This document shows, one piece after another, positions 35,821 to 46,057 of a DNA stretch of 64,000 nt. The translations under genes and the position numbers were made by a program. Numbering within the stretch: the stretch's first letter is position 1; the number at the start of each line of letters is the position of its first letter. Source of the stretch: Macrolepiota albuminosa (taxonomy: Eukaryota; Basidiomycota; Agaricomycetes; Agaricales; Agaricaceae); assembly GCA_027475525.1 (NCBI GenBank), contig JAMWFC010000046.1, forward strand, positions 1,984,001-2,048,000, given 5' to 3'. Under the pieces are notes generated by a model. That model had not been told where the DNA came from. It ran no database searches and saw nothing but the letters and a program-made list of their open reading frames with translations.

Positions 35821-37703
35821 TCAATGACGAGGGGCAGGTGTTGGGCTTTCTTCAATGTGACCGATTTGGGACCCGATGCCAAGAATGTCCTGAAAATCCC
35901 CACCCGCCATTCTCAAATCCTGACCGGCATTCGAACGATGTAGCGCTTGCATACGTTGTTGAGGTAGCACTCCGAACAAAGTTTCTTCCTGCACTTCACC
36001 ATGAAGGCGATCAAACATCTCATCGTCAAAAGAATCATCGAAGCCATCGTCTCCAATATTCCCTGAAAAAGGGTGGATCGGAGCCAAATCTGGACCAGCG
36101 CCTCCATCGTCAAGAAAATCCCTGGAATGATTGGATTCAAAAGAATCATCTGAATCATCGCGGGCTCCTACAGACGCCATGAGGAAGGGGTGAGATGGGT
36201 GCGCGGTGTCGTTGATTTCATACATAGAATCAGAATCCGATTCCATATCCAAGTCATCAGGTTGATGTACTGAGGTGCCAGTTTCTTCATGAACGACCGG
36301 TGGAGGGCTTGTATCAGAGTCATTCAGGATTGGTTCGCTCGCTTTCAGAGGTACATGTGAGCGGAGTCGTAGACCTGGAGTGGAGCCGGTGTTTCTGACA
36401 CTCTGGGGCACATGCAAGCCAACTCTCTGCATCATGCTCTCCAGGCTAGAGTCAATGATTATACTGTCACTCGTATCGCATTGTCGATACCGTGATAGGG
36501 AAGGTGGAGTCAGTACAGTGCTCATCGTCGACTCAACTCTGCTATGAAGAAAACTACTCCTGATTGCATTGCCACTCCTGTATTGAACATCCCTCACCAG
36601 GTCTCGAGCAATCCTGGTTGAAGCATCCCGTCCAGGGGTCTGGCTCAATTTCAGGAGGCTGAGTTCAGCCATTGAACGTGGTGGACGAGCCGGAGACATC
36701 ATAACTGGAGGTGACATGCCTGGAGGTAGCCCGTCAAAAGAGTCATCATCAGTTTCTTGAGCTGGAGTGCGATATAATGACATAGGTTTGTCCCTCCTGA
36801 AGCGCTGAAAGATCATTGCAGATGGATTTGTGAGGTCAACGACGTTCCTTTTCTCGTTATGAGGCTGGAATGTAATTTCTCTTCGTGTTGAGATGGTGGC
36901 AGATTCGTCGATACAAGCTGATAGTCCTTGTTCCGTCCTTGAACGCTCACGAATGGTTGCATCCTTTACAGCGGACGCTTGCTGAGAGTCTGAGAATTGA
37001 CTTTCACCAACCATCGGCGGATCCAATGAAACATTCCATGAAGATTCATCGGCATTTTCATCTAATGCCATCTTGTGAATTCCTGTCGTACGGACGGTTG
37101 CCGGAGTAGAGGAGAAGGCATCTTGGCCAGGCATAAAGGATACATTAGTGGGCGTCATGCTGGGCTCGAAGGTATGAAATTTTGATTGTGAGGGTAGCGT
37201 ATTCGAGTATTGGTCCTGCATTGTCGAGACCATCTCTAGCTGTTGAGATTCTTCATTGACAGTTGAATGATCATCAAAAGTCGGAATTTTTATTTGGGCA
37301 GCTTGCTCGTAGAATGACGTCCAGAACTAGAAACAAGTTCATGGGTAAAGGCTGATATATTTGTGGTCAACACACCTTGGCTGCCTCTCGAACAGGCTCT
37401 GTTGCAACTGCATATCGCTTGAGTGCCGGGAGAACTTTGTTTGCAAGGAGGTGATGTATTTTCGCAAAATTCGCATCTATATTCTGTAGACTGAGTTCAG
37501 CACATTCCAGAAAAAAGTAGCAGAAGGAGAACCTGGAGCTTCAAGGTGATCAGTTGTTCCATCTGTTCAATTTGGTCAAGCACGGGGGCAGAAGTGTCAA
37601 GTCCTGGAACAGCTATCGATGCGGGATCTGGATTTGGTTTCCATCTAGCAGGATTCTCAGGGATTTTTCTTCGTAAATCCATAGATGTTTGTGAAGAACG
37701 CAT
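35821..37703 (-). CDS. ASK1: DASH/Dam1 complex subunit Ask1
   Basis: Component of the DASH ring that couples kinetochores to microtubule plus ends. The first exon from ATG 37703 reads ENPARWKPNPDPASIAVPGL, DTSAPVLDQIEQMEQLITLK; after a phase-0 intron comes NIDANFAKIHHLLANKVLPA, LKRYAVATEPVREAAKFWTS and FYEQAAQIKIPT. This is the whole conserved Ask1 domain. The remaining 470 residues are a low-complexity Ser/Thr/Asp-rich tail containing many SP/TP sites (TPPSLSRYRQ, GMSPPVMMSPARPP), probable CDK targets by analogy with yeast Ask1. A second ATG at 37682 is possible. Full length is about 600 aa, longer than yeast Ask1 but typical of basidiomycetes. Confidence 0.9.
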
Positions 37704-37761
37704 ATGATACTTCAGTTACCAGTTATCAACCTGTGTATGTCGACAATCTAGTCTCCGTGGG

Positions 37762-37769
37762 TCACGTGA
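37762..37769. promoter_or_regulatory. E-box octamer TCACGTGA
   Basis: Perfect palindrome about 60 bp upstream of the Ask1 start codon, in a position to act on Ask1 or on a plus-strand transcript. Cbf1-type bHLH proteins bind this sequence in fungi; use here is inference. Confidence 0.4.
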
Positions 37770-38334
37770 TTATTGGGACAAAATACCGCGTGATGTAGCC
37801 AGCCGGAAACGGGAAACGACTTTCCATGTCGATCGGGACGCGTTTTTGGGACCTTGTGCCCGTATTCTTGATCTTGGCCGTCCTTGTGTATTTCGAATCA
37901 TCTTACACCTCATTCTGTAACTCATGATACTTTCAGATTCGCTCTCCTATTCTGGTGTTTTCTTTCGTCGTGTCTCGGCACTCCATTTCGTCGCTTGCTA
38001 TCCGATTTGTGGGAGTATATGCTCCTAAGTGCGGAACAAACTGGTGTGCGACAGAGTAGAAGAGGTTTTGGAGAGCAAGAGCAGTGGGAAATGGAATATC
38101 GACGTAGAAATGTTTGAACTTTTACATGCGTATGGTCAACCAACAGGACTCCGTGTCATCAACTTACTGCGCAAGAAAGTTCCCGCCCTCCGTACGGTCA
38201 CTCAGCCGACCTCATAAATGCTCTAATTATTCCCAACTTGGAATGTCTTAATGCGGACATGTGGTCTACTGGTCCATTTCGAAATTGTTTGCACGAACTG
38301 GAGGCTGACTTGGTCCGGGCTTCTTTTAGTGGGG

Positions 38335-38340
38335 TATAAA
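38335..38340 (+). promoter_or_regulatory. TATA box of the secreted repeat protein gene
   Basis: TATAAA preceded by GGGG, about 135 bp upstream of the ATG at 38474. A clear TATA box suggests a strongly or conditionally expressed gene, in keeping with a secreted product. Confidence 0.5.
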
Positions 38341-38473
38341 AATCTTTGGTCTTGCCTCCATTTTCCTCATTTCTCTCTTTCAAACCACATCATTCTACAA
38401 ACTAGACTTTCTTTGACCTCGGCTTCACGTGTACAGCACTACAGCACTGTCTAGTCTACGCTAGACATTCACA

Positions 38474-40188
38474 ATGAGAATTTCTTCGAGCTCGTCGTTT
38501 GCTCTCGCTGCCGCTCTAGTTGTTTCTTCTTCGACCTCGAGTCTGGCCGCTCCTGCTCCTGCCCCTTCTGAAGGAGGCATGACCGCCTCATCTAGCAACC
38601 ATCTCATAGCCTCTCGAAGTGGCACTGTCATTCACCGTGCGGCGGACCAGGACTTGGGGGAAAGCGGTTATCCACACGGATCTCGTAAGTTTCCCTGATA
38701 ACATGGTGTTTTCAGTCTCTTTTAAATTTTATATCTAGCGAAGGGCGACAAAGTGCTATTTGAATGCAAGCTCTTGCACAAGGAAGAAGACTACCATCCA
38801 GACTCTGCTCGGGATAAGCCTGTCACACGAAGGGAATGGATGCATGACACCCCTACCAATACTCCGGACATGACCACGAAGGATGGCAAATTCTTGGCGG
38901 ATTTAGTGAAAACGATAGATGACAACAGTGCGAAAATTATGGAGTTTCTGGGTTCATCCTTGGATTCACAGCATTCCACGGTCAGTCAAGCACCTCTTTT
39001 AGCAGGCCACGTCCCAGTCGCAGGTTCTAGCGGCTCGTCAGTTGGAAGTGGCACTGGGACATTCTCTCCTCACTCGTACTCTGCTGCTCCTGCTCCTCCC
39101 TCAAATCCCGCCACTGGAGGGTCTCCTCCTGCTCCTCCCTCAAATCCCGTCACAGGAGGGTCTGCTGCTGGCTCAAATCCCGCCACTGGAGGGTCTACTC
39201 CTGCTCCTCCCTCAAATCCTGTCACAGGAGGGTCTCCTCCTGCCCCTCCCTCAAATCCTGTCACAGGAGCGTCTACTCCTGCTCCTCCCTCAAATCCCGT
39301 CACAGGAGGGTCTACTCCTGCTCCTCCCTCAAATCCCGTCACAGGAGGTCTACTCCTGCTCCTCCCTCAAATCCCGTCACAGGAGGGTCTACTCCTGCTC
39401 CTCCCTCAAATCCCGTCACAGGAGGGTCTACTCCTGCTCCTCCCTCAAATCCCGTCACAGGAGGGTCCGCTGCTGGCTCAAATCCCGCCACAGGAGGGTC
39501 TCCTCCTGCTCCTCCCTCAAATCCCGCCACAGGAGGGTCTCCTCCTGCTCCTCCCTCAAATCCCGCCACAGGAGGGTCTCCTCCTGCTCCTCCCTCAAAT
39601 CCCGCCACAGGAGGGTCCGCTGCTGGCTCAAATCCCGCCACAGGAGGGTCTCCTCCTGCTCCTCCCTCAAATCCCGCCACAGGAGGGTCTCCTCCTGCTC
39701 CTCCCTCAAATCCCGCCACTGGAGGGTCTCCTCCTGCTCCTCCCTCAAATCCCGCCACAGGAGGGTCTGCTGCTGGCTCAAATCCCGCCACTGGAGGGTC
39801 TCCTCCTGCTCCTCCCTCAAATCCCGCCACTGGAGGGTCTACTCCCGGCTCAAATCCCGCCACCGGAGGGTCTCCTCCTGGTTCGAATTCTGCCACTGGA
39901 GGGTCTGCTACTGGCTCGAATCCCGCCACTGGAGGGTCTCCTCTTGGCTCGAATCCCGCTACTGGAGGGTCTGCTACTGGCTCGAATCCTGCCACTGGAA
40001 GGTCTCCTCCTGGCTCGAATCCTGCCTCTGGGGGGTCTCCTCCTGGCTCAAATCCCGCCACTGGAGGGTCTGCTCCTACTTCTTCCTCAGGTCGTCCCCC
40101 AGGGCGTTTTGCAGGGCCTGATAACGACTCCACGCCTTCACGCCCCTCTTCCAGAGCCTCTAATGCATCCTCCTCTGGAGACGATTAA
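38474..40188 (+). CDS. Secreted Pro/Ser-rich tandem-repeat protein with an internal -1 frameshift
   Basis: Exon 1 encodes a signal peptide (MRISSSSSFALAAALVV, cleavage near SLAAPAPAP), then a Ser-rich segment and TVIHRAADQD. A phase-1 intron (gtaagt ... atctag) leads to a folded-looking segment of about 100 aa (LFECKLLHKEEDYHPDSARD, DGKFLADLVKTIDDNSAKIM). From about 39088 there are 27 repeat units of 13 or 11 codons (PPAPPSNPATGGS, AAGSNPATGGS). At 39344-39349 one unit reads ggaggt instead of ggagggt, so one G is missing and the frame changes. The unshifted frame would run to an unrelated Leu-rich tail ending at 40234. Compensating the lost base gives a natural tail (GRPPGRFAGPDNDST ... SSSGDD) ending with TAA at 40186-40188. 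The lesion may be real or a sequence error in the repeat. The product looks like a cell-wall or secreted linker-type protein; no enzyme domain seen. Confidence 0.6.
39088..40075 (+). repeat. Coding tandem repeat, 39/33-bp units, 27 copies
   Basis: Units of 39 bp (ending SNPATGGS or SNPVTGGS with PPAPP or TPAPP before) and of 33 bp (AAG, TPG, PPG, ATG or PLG before SNPATGGS). Early units carry Val (PVTGG), later ones Ala (PATGG), and the last seven are all of the short type. In the middle, one short unit plus three long units recur as a 150-bp higher-order repeat. All units are multiples of three except the one with the missing G near 39347. Confidence 0.92.
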
Positions 40189-41082
40189 AGACGGGCATTT
40201 GCTGTTCTCGTTTCTCGGTATTGAATTCTCTTGATAATTAAGTCAAAAGCTTCCACTATACCCCGATATGTATATGTAGCCTTTCCGACTTGGATAAATC
40301 ATTCTTTCTCGTAAATATTGGACATGAGACAAGTTGAGATCCACTATCTGCTTAACCGGGCTAGATTATATTTTGTTTTTCAACAGGTGGGAGGTCGAGG
40401 CGACTCTGAGCATGCTATCAAACTTAAGCATTTGTGGCTATCCATTTAAGTTATTCCTGAATGAAGTTGCCAGAGCTCATTCTTCTCGTATGAAAGGAGG
40501 AAATGTTGCGCACATTTTATTTCGAAACAAATGTACCTTGAAACTTGAAAACTAGATGAACATTGAACGTTGAACCGCCAATCCATCCATCCTTAGATGG
40601 AAACCGCGTCAAGCGAACCGAGTGATTTGCTAAGTTGCTCACTGGCAGATGGATAAGCTGACAGAGATAAGTATCAATCGAAGCTGAGACTGTTCTCTTG
40701 CCGACCATAGCGTGGGACACTCCATCAAGGTCTTTCACGATCCGACTTCAAGCAAACTCACAAGCAACGAACAAATGATGGAACTCAAACTGTCCATTTC
40801 GGGACGGTCTTTCACGATCCGACTTCAAGCAAACTCACAAGCAACGAACAAATGATGGAACTCAAACTGTCCATTTCGGGACCGTTCGATTCCCATTGCG
40901 ATTCGTGCGCGGGACGCGTCGCGTTTCGACACGTGATGAACACGGCAACATCACGGCTGGTTCATATCGAGCTTGAACTTCGAAGTATGGTCAGACCCGA
41001 GAAATATTCACACCCACAGCTTCCCCTCACCATCCTTGCCTGTCAGCCTTACCTACCCCAGTCAATTTGAACCCCCGAAACA
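40189..41082. other. Intergenic region with 77-bp duplication
   Basis: 894 bp. No recognisable gene. Apart from the 77-bp tandem duplication at 40729-40882 it is ordinary sequence, presumably with the promoter of the acidic-protein gene at its right end. Confidence 0.55.
40729..40882. repeat. Perfect 77-bp tandem duplication, intergenic
   Basis: Copies at 40729-40805 and 40806-40882 are identical base for base, directly abutting. The unit begins ggtctttcacgatccg and ends ccatttcgggac. The identity indicates a recent event or strong homogenisation. Confidence 0.97.
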
Positions 41083-41652
41083 ATGACAGAACCCGCGGAC
41101 AAGACTTTGCCAGAGGCTTCACAGTCGTTCGGCGAGGATGAGCAGGTTCAATTAGCCAAGGAAGGAGACGAACACGATGATGGAGAAGAGAGCGACGAGT
41201 ATGACCTAGCAGATGAGGTGGGCGCAGCCGTCATCGTCTTGAGCATTCAATTGTTACCGCATACGACTAGGGAGACTCTAAGGATATCGGTGAAGAGGAA
41301 GAGGATGATTACGAGGGGAATGGAGATGGCAATGAGGAAGAAAGTCAGGTTGGTGTTGCCGCCAACATCACTTTTGGCATTCCCTGAAGTTTTTTAAGGA
41401 CAAAAACCCCAGTTTGACTGCAATACTGCTGGGAGACGTGAGTTCATTCACCTAAGACGTTGAGTATGCTGAATGCGTGAAATCAAGCCCAATGCCTATG
41501 AAGAAGAAGAAGACGATGAAGATGATGAAGAGGAAGATGATTATGTTGAAGAGGCTCCGGACACCGCTATAGCGAATGGTAAAAAGAGAACTAGGGATCA
41601 TTTTGCCGAGGAGGAAAGCGAGGAGCCCGAAGGAAAGAAAGCCAAAGCTTGA
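41083..41652 (+). CDS. Acidic nuclear-type protein, unrecognised
   Basis: Four exons joined by frame continuity: MTEPADKTLPEASQSFGEDE ... SDEYDLADE, then GDSKDIGEEEEDDYEGNGDG, then DKNPSLTAILLGD, then PNAYEEEEDDEDDEEEDDYV. The product of about 130 residues ends TRDHFAEEESEEPEGKKAKA with a short basic tail. Over a third of residues are Asp or Glu. Such composition is found in histone-chaperone-like and nucleolar proteins, but I do not recognise a family, and the only motif that looks conserved is NPSLTAILLGDPNA. The exon-3 acceptor (tttaag at the end of the second intron) was chosen because the alternative (ccccag) breaks the frame. Confidence 0.6.
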
Positions 41653-41981
41653 ATCTGGATCTGCCGTCTCGAGGATGTGACCAAGGCTAACCGAGGATCT
41701 AAAACAAATTTTCTATACATACTTTCCAAAACACGTAACGAATATTTCCTACTTATTCTTCTTTATACCTATCTCGACGTTTATAGTTTTTATACATCGT
41801 AGAAATGAAATCGGATGGGCGCTAGAAAGATGCTTTCGCAGGTATGGTGCTAGCTTACACCGTGGAGGTGTATACGTGGATATGATATGATATTACAAAT
41901 TCTGCTGGTAACGTTTCTTTGTCGCAAGCTGGGTAACGGAACGATTTCTTGAGGCCTAAGCTGGAGAGGTATGAAGGCAGT
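41653..41981. other. Convergent 3' intergenic region
   Basis: 329 bp between convergent stop codons. AT-rich, with likely polyadenylation sequences. Nothing else seen. Confidence 0.5.
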
Positions 41982-42768
41982 TCATGGAACGATCGCCTCT
42001 GAATCCCATAATCCGTCGCTTGTCCTCCAGAACCTCGTCCTTCGATTTGGAAAAACGCCTAATTCAACATAATCCACGTCTGTTGGGTCGACAACTAGAA
42101 GTGCGAAGTTCTCTAATGCGGTTTCCCAATTCCTTTTAACTTCATCGTTTGCATCTTCAGCCGGCTCCTCTAACTTGACCGGCCACTTTTTCGCCTCTTC
42201 TTCACCTCCTTTCAAAGGTGAACCCGGAGTGGGACGACACCAGCTTGCCTTCATATGTGCACTCATTGTCTTGAAAGACTCCCTCCTTTTCGCTTCCCAG
42301 TCATAGTTTTCATCCTTGAGAGTGGCAACCGCACTATTCGGGACCGCATGCTTCACATTGTGAAGAAAATGCTTGTACAAGCTATTGGTTGGGGCAGGGA
42401 TTACGCTCGCAGTACCTGAGAGACGGAACTGCTCTTGAGTGCCTTCGATCCACCAGGCGACCTGAACATGCGGGTTGGAGATGATCTGGGCGATTTTCGG
42501 CGTGCGGATGTCCGTCGTAGTCAGAAACAAGGGCAAGGAGGGTTTTGATCTCGGGCTTATGAAGTCGCGGAAGATGTGTGAGCGGACGTGGGGCACGGGG
42601 GTCGTTGGGTCAATTGAAGCAAGTTGGACTACTGTTAATAATTATAATGATTCAGGCAGGTTCCACTTTCCGCATCATTCTCGATCTCGACTCACCAGTC
42701 GCCTTCTCATGTTCTGCAAGAGCATTCTTTATGGCGGTTTTCCAGTGAGGAACAGTAGAAGCCGCCAT
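41982..42768 (-). CDS. FMN-binding pyridoxamine 5'-phosphate oxidase-like protein (Alr4036 family)
   Basis: Two exons: the first from ATG 42768 encodes about 24 residues (MAASTVPHWKTAIKNALAEH), then a phase-1 intron (gtgagt ... aacag) leads to VVQLASIDPTTPVPHVRSHI, FRDF, PLFLTTTDIRTPKIAQIISN, VQVAWWIEGTQEQFRLSGTA, SFKTMSAHMKASWCRPTPGS and the C-terminal block DVDYVELGVFPNRRTRFWRT followed by WDSEAIVP. About 229 aa. The split-barrel flavin domain and the R-x-R/W tail match the Alr4036-type PNPOx family common in fungi. The substrate of this subfamily is not established, so a role in vitamin B6 salvage should not be assumed. A TATA-like stretch (42811-42820) and a CRE palindrome lie upstream. 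Confidence 0.85.
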
Positions 42769-42810
42769 GGTGGTTATACTTCAAGTTGTCAAAGAAAGCT
42801 TGAAGCCAAT

Positions 42811-42820
42811 ATAATATATA
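42811..42820 (-). promoter_or_regulatory. TATA-like element of the PNPOx-like gene
   Basis: ATAATATATA, about 45-50 bp upstream of the start codon at 42768. AT-only composition makes this a weak call. Confidence 0.3.
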
Positions 42821-42949
42821 CATAAATGATGACATCACAAAGTTGACAGGACAGCTTTTTTTCTACAATTTTGAAAGGTTTAATCTGGCTCAATGCATGG
42901 ACGATAGCTATAGGCCACGTTGCATTGGAAAACATTTCATGGATAGTAC

Positions 42950-42961
42950 AATGACGTCATT
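42950..42961. promoter_or_regulatory. CRE palindrome AATGACGTCATT
   Basis: Perfect 12-bp palindrome containing TGACGTCA, about 180 bp upstream of the PNPOx-like gene. A strong consensus for Atf1/CREB-type bZIP factors, which mediate stress responses in fungi. Function is inference. Confidence 0.45.
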
Positions 42962-44715
42962 ATAGTCGTTGTCTCTATGGTAATAAGAGAGCCATACCAG
43001 CATATTGAAACCCCCCAGGTTTACGAGGTCGGGCATACTCAAGGATCATTGCAGATCACAGCGTGTGGACTCTGATGCAGGAGAGAACAGACTATACAAG
43101 AAATCGATAGCATCGGCTCTGATAAGCATCGCCTTGACTTGGACTCGAAGTGGCTTGTATTGTGCGCCACAGATATGCATATATCTCATCTATCGCTTTC
43201 AGGGATCAACGCAGCGTAGCAAACAGGCTGTCTGAATATGAGAAGTCAATGTATCTAGGTTTTTTAACTTGATGTGGAGGCAGGCAATTAATTTCTGCTG
43301 TGACAATCCACCCAGGGTGCTTAAAAGCTCCCATGGAGGTTTGAACCACAGCCAGTGGCAAATTTCTGATAGTCTTCATCCATACGAAGTTGCGATAGGA
43401 GGTTGGCCTTGATGTTGTCCTTATATGCTAGATGACGCACCTTTAGGTCTATCCCTCTCTGAATTACAATGTTTGCTCTCGCACAGACAATGGAGTTATG
43501 GAATGGATTCAGATGCCCTTAACAAGTTAAGAATGGCTACTAAATCGAGACTGTTTGAAAAAATGAGAGGCAGCAGGCAGTCACTCCAATAGATATGATA
43601 GACAACCGAGTGGCATTTATATATCTCGAGATAGCTTAAAATCATTGGCGTAACGCTTCGACGAGTGGTCGCGTAAGTCGTTCCTCAACAACTGGCCATA
43701 CTTATATTGTGTACAACACATTGCCATTTGAGGTGTTTTTCAAACTGACTAATGTCTCTAGAAAGCTGCTTCAAGAGTTTTACCACTTGTTCTCTGGACA
43801 CTATGTGGATCAAAGAGGATTCAAGAACATGATGTCCGACCATGGCTTTGTCAAATATGATGGATGTGGTTTTGGCAAGTTGACCATACATTTACTGCCT
43901 TCCAACTTGTTGAGATTGAGATATCACACCGTAAGCGCGAACGGCCACACATCACATTTGCTTTGTCCCGCGCCACTGTCGCACCATTGTTATTATTTAT
44001 GAAAGGAATTTTTAGATACTATATATATATGATATGATACAAGGTGAACCCTCAGTCACTTATACTGCGTACTGAGGGTAAGCCGGAACTTCATACTACG
44101 ATATACATAACTAACTAACTGTTAGATTACAGACTAATTGTCTACTAGGTGTGAAAGATCAGGTTCTAACACACCTTTCTCAAAACATTCACTGGAAATA
44201 GATTTGGCATCCAGGTTGTCACTTTCCAGAGGCTGAGAGAGCAGTCAAAGAGGCTGCTGAAAACTGTGCACCATGTATTGAACCAGAACTATTGATTTGG
44301 ACGGATCGAGGGAGGCACGATCCTTTTCCGGAGCCCGGGCCGTCTTTCCCTTACCGACGCCGCAAGCACAAGCCAAGTGCCACGAGACAGGGCAGTGATC
44401 AGGGACATAGACGGAGAAAGCATCCGACGAGCACATGTGTGTGTGCAATGTGCATCGACCCTTTACATCAAGCATATTTCCGTCCTTGAAACTTGTCCCA
44501 GCTGCAGTCCAAGTCGAGGAGAACGACGAGACGAGAGAAACGAGGCAAGCGAACTCATTTGAACCTGATCGTAATCGACAATGATCTCGAGCGAAACGAG
44601 ACGCGTCAACACGTGACCGGCGACGCGTTGATGGGTTTGTTGGAATCAACAGGAACTGAATAAATAATCGCCTCCACAAGCAAACTCAATATTCACCCCC
44701 ACGCCCCTCCGGTCC

Positions 44716-45572
44716 ATGTCCATCCTGTCGCTGTCTCGCACGTCCTCCACCGCCAGCGTCGACTCCTCCGACGATGCTGCCAGCTCCGGCGCCACATCCT
44801 CCATTCGCCGCACACGCAAACGCTTTACCAATGAACAGCTCACCATGCTCGAGGACCTTTTCCACAAAAACTCGCATCCGTCGCGCGAGGAACGCGAAAC
44901 AGTCGCCAGACTAGGCGAAATGTACGTGTATATAATTTGCTGTGCGCGTCAACCCTAACTTGCGACTGTCATAGGGAAACAAAGTCGGTCACGATCTGGT
45001 TCCAAAACAAGCGGCAGATGGAGCGTAGACTCACGCTCAACAATACAACCAACAGCTCCCGCAGCAATCCGCAGCCCTTGCCCACCACAAGGCGCCCTTC
45101 GCTGGACTGTATCGCTTCACGTTCCGAACTTCCTATGCCTCCACCACGAACACCATCACGAAAACGCGATCCCAACGCCGCAATATGGGAGAACATGCCT
45201 TCCTCTCCCATTAGATCGCCCTTCAGCCCTCAAAAGCTGGAGTTCATCGACTTCACAAAGTCGCACCGCTCGAAAATGACCCTTGAGTGGGCGTGTGCGG
45301 CCGCACGACGTTCGGACAAACATGGTTCGCGACCGCGTCGACGCTCCAGAGTGAGAAGGGAAAGGGAGGTGGAGAAACTAGACTTGACATGCTTGACGGA
45401 CGATGACACGGATGAGGCGGTTACCCCGCCTGGGATCCTGGTCGGAGGGGACATTAGATGGACTGCAGAGCCTGGGGGAAGGATATCTCCAGTCCAGCGG
45501 GGTGCCGACGATGAGGACATGATGAAGGCAGCGTTACTGCTTTGCGACCTCGGGCGACGACCATCGCAATGA
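44716..45572 (+). CDS. Homeodomain transcription factor
   Basis: Two exons joined in phase (donor gtacgt after GEM, acceptor gtcatag). The N-terminus is Ser-rich (MSILSLSRTSSTASVDSSDD). Residues about 32-90 form a homeodomain: RRTRKRFTNEQLTMLEDLFH, KNSHPSREERETVARLGEME and TKSVTIWFQNKRQMERR. The invariant Trp, Phe and Asn of helix 3 (WFQNKR) are present, so sequence-specific DNA binding is expected. The rest is a disordered basic and Ser/Pro-rich tail (PPPRTPSRKRDPNAA, RRRSRVRREREVEKL) ending LLCDLGRRPSQ. About 260 aa. Fungal homeodomain proteins of this class often control hyphal or fruit-body development; the target here is unknown. It is not of the HD1/HD2 mating-type pair layout. Confidence 0.9.
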
Positions 45573-46057
45573 AACAACTTGCATCAGTTACGATTTAAAT
45601 TAAGCTTGTTTAGGACTGTTCTCCCCCATCACGGCCGCCGCCGTCACACTTGTATCACAATCGACTAGAAGGGAAAGCCTCTAGTAATTTTATCCGGCCT
45701 TAGTGGGGCCGCGCCATTTCGACTACGTCTTAATACCACACAGTTCAGCTTATACCACGGGTTCTCGCGATTCATGCCGTAATCTCTTCTGGTGCCCATG
45801 GTTGCCCACGGAGAGATCTCAAAATGCACTTAATTACACTCAATAGAGTGGTTCATTCATTTCCTGTTCTAGGAGGGAAAAAAAACTAGAGGCCAAAAAA
45901 ATTAATTCATACACAGAAAGGCGTCAGTTGTACATTGATAATTAATGATAATTATCTAGGCCCTGGGTATCCTGTTGCAAGTACGTACATCTTATTCAAT
46001 AAAAAGGATAATGGGGAAAGATTACAAACTAGTGGGATATGACTGGGGCAAAAACCA
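45573..46057. other. Convergent 3' intergenic region
   Basis: 485 bp between convergent genes, AT-rich in its right half with A-tracts. No gene or repeat supported. Confidence 0.5.

Larger units (their letters stand above)
37704..38473. other. Intergenic region with possible cryptic short gene
   Basis: 770 bp. A perfect TCACGTGA octamer lies at 37762-37769. From 37826 an open stretch begins MSIGTRFWDLVPVFLILAVL and at 38029-38217 another frame is open for 62 codons (GKWNIDVEMFELLHAYGQPT). They may be exons of one short plus-strand gene, but I could not find a splice path that joins them without guessing, and neither is recognised. A TATA box for the next gene is at 38335. Confidence 0.35.
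42769..44715. other. Gene-poor intergenic region of 1.9 kb
   Basis: No open frame here shows a family motif or convincing splicing. Contains the CRE palindrome, an AT microsatellite near 44020-44038, and a GC-richer right end that forms the promoter and 5' leader of the homeodomain gene (MluI-type ACGCG cores near 44605-44630). Confidence 0.5.

Noticed and set aside
39042..40121. Second plus-strand frame through the repeats (SSLKSRHRR-like units)
   Set aside because: Same cause: stop-free repeat in a third frame. Basic, periodic and without homology or a natural end.
39339..40133. Long antisense open frame of repeated DPPVAGFEGGAGG-like units
   Set aside because: It is the reverse reading of the Pro-rich repeat array. 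The unit lacks stops in several frames, so openness is a by-product; it has no promoter, signal or non-repeat sequence of its own.
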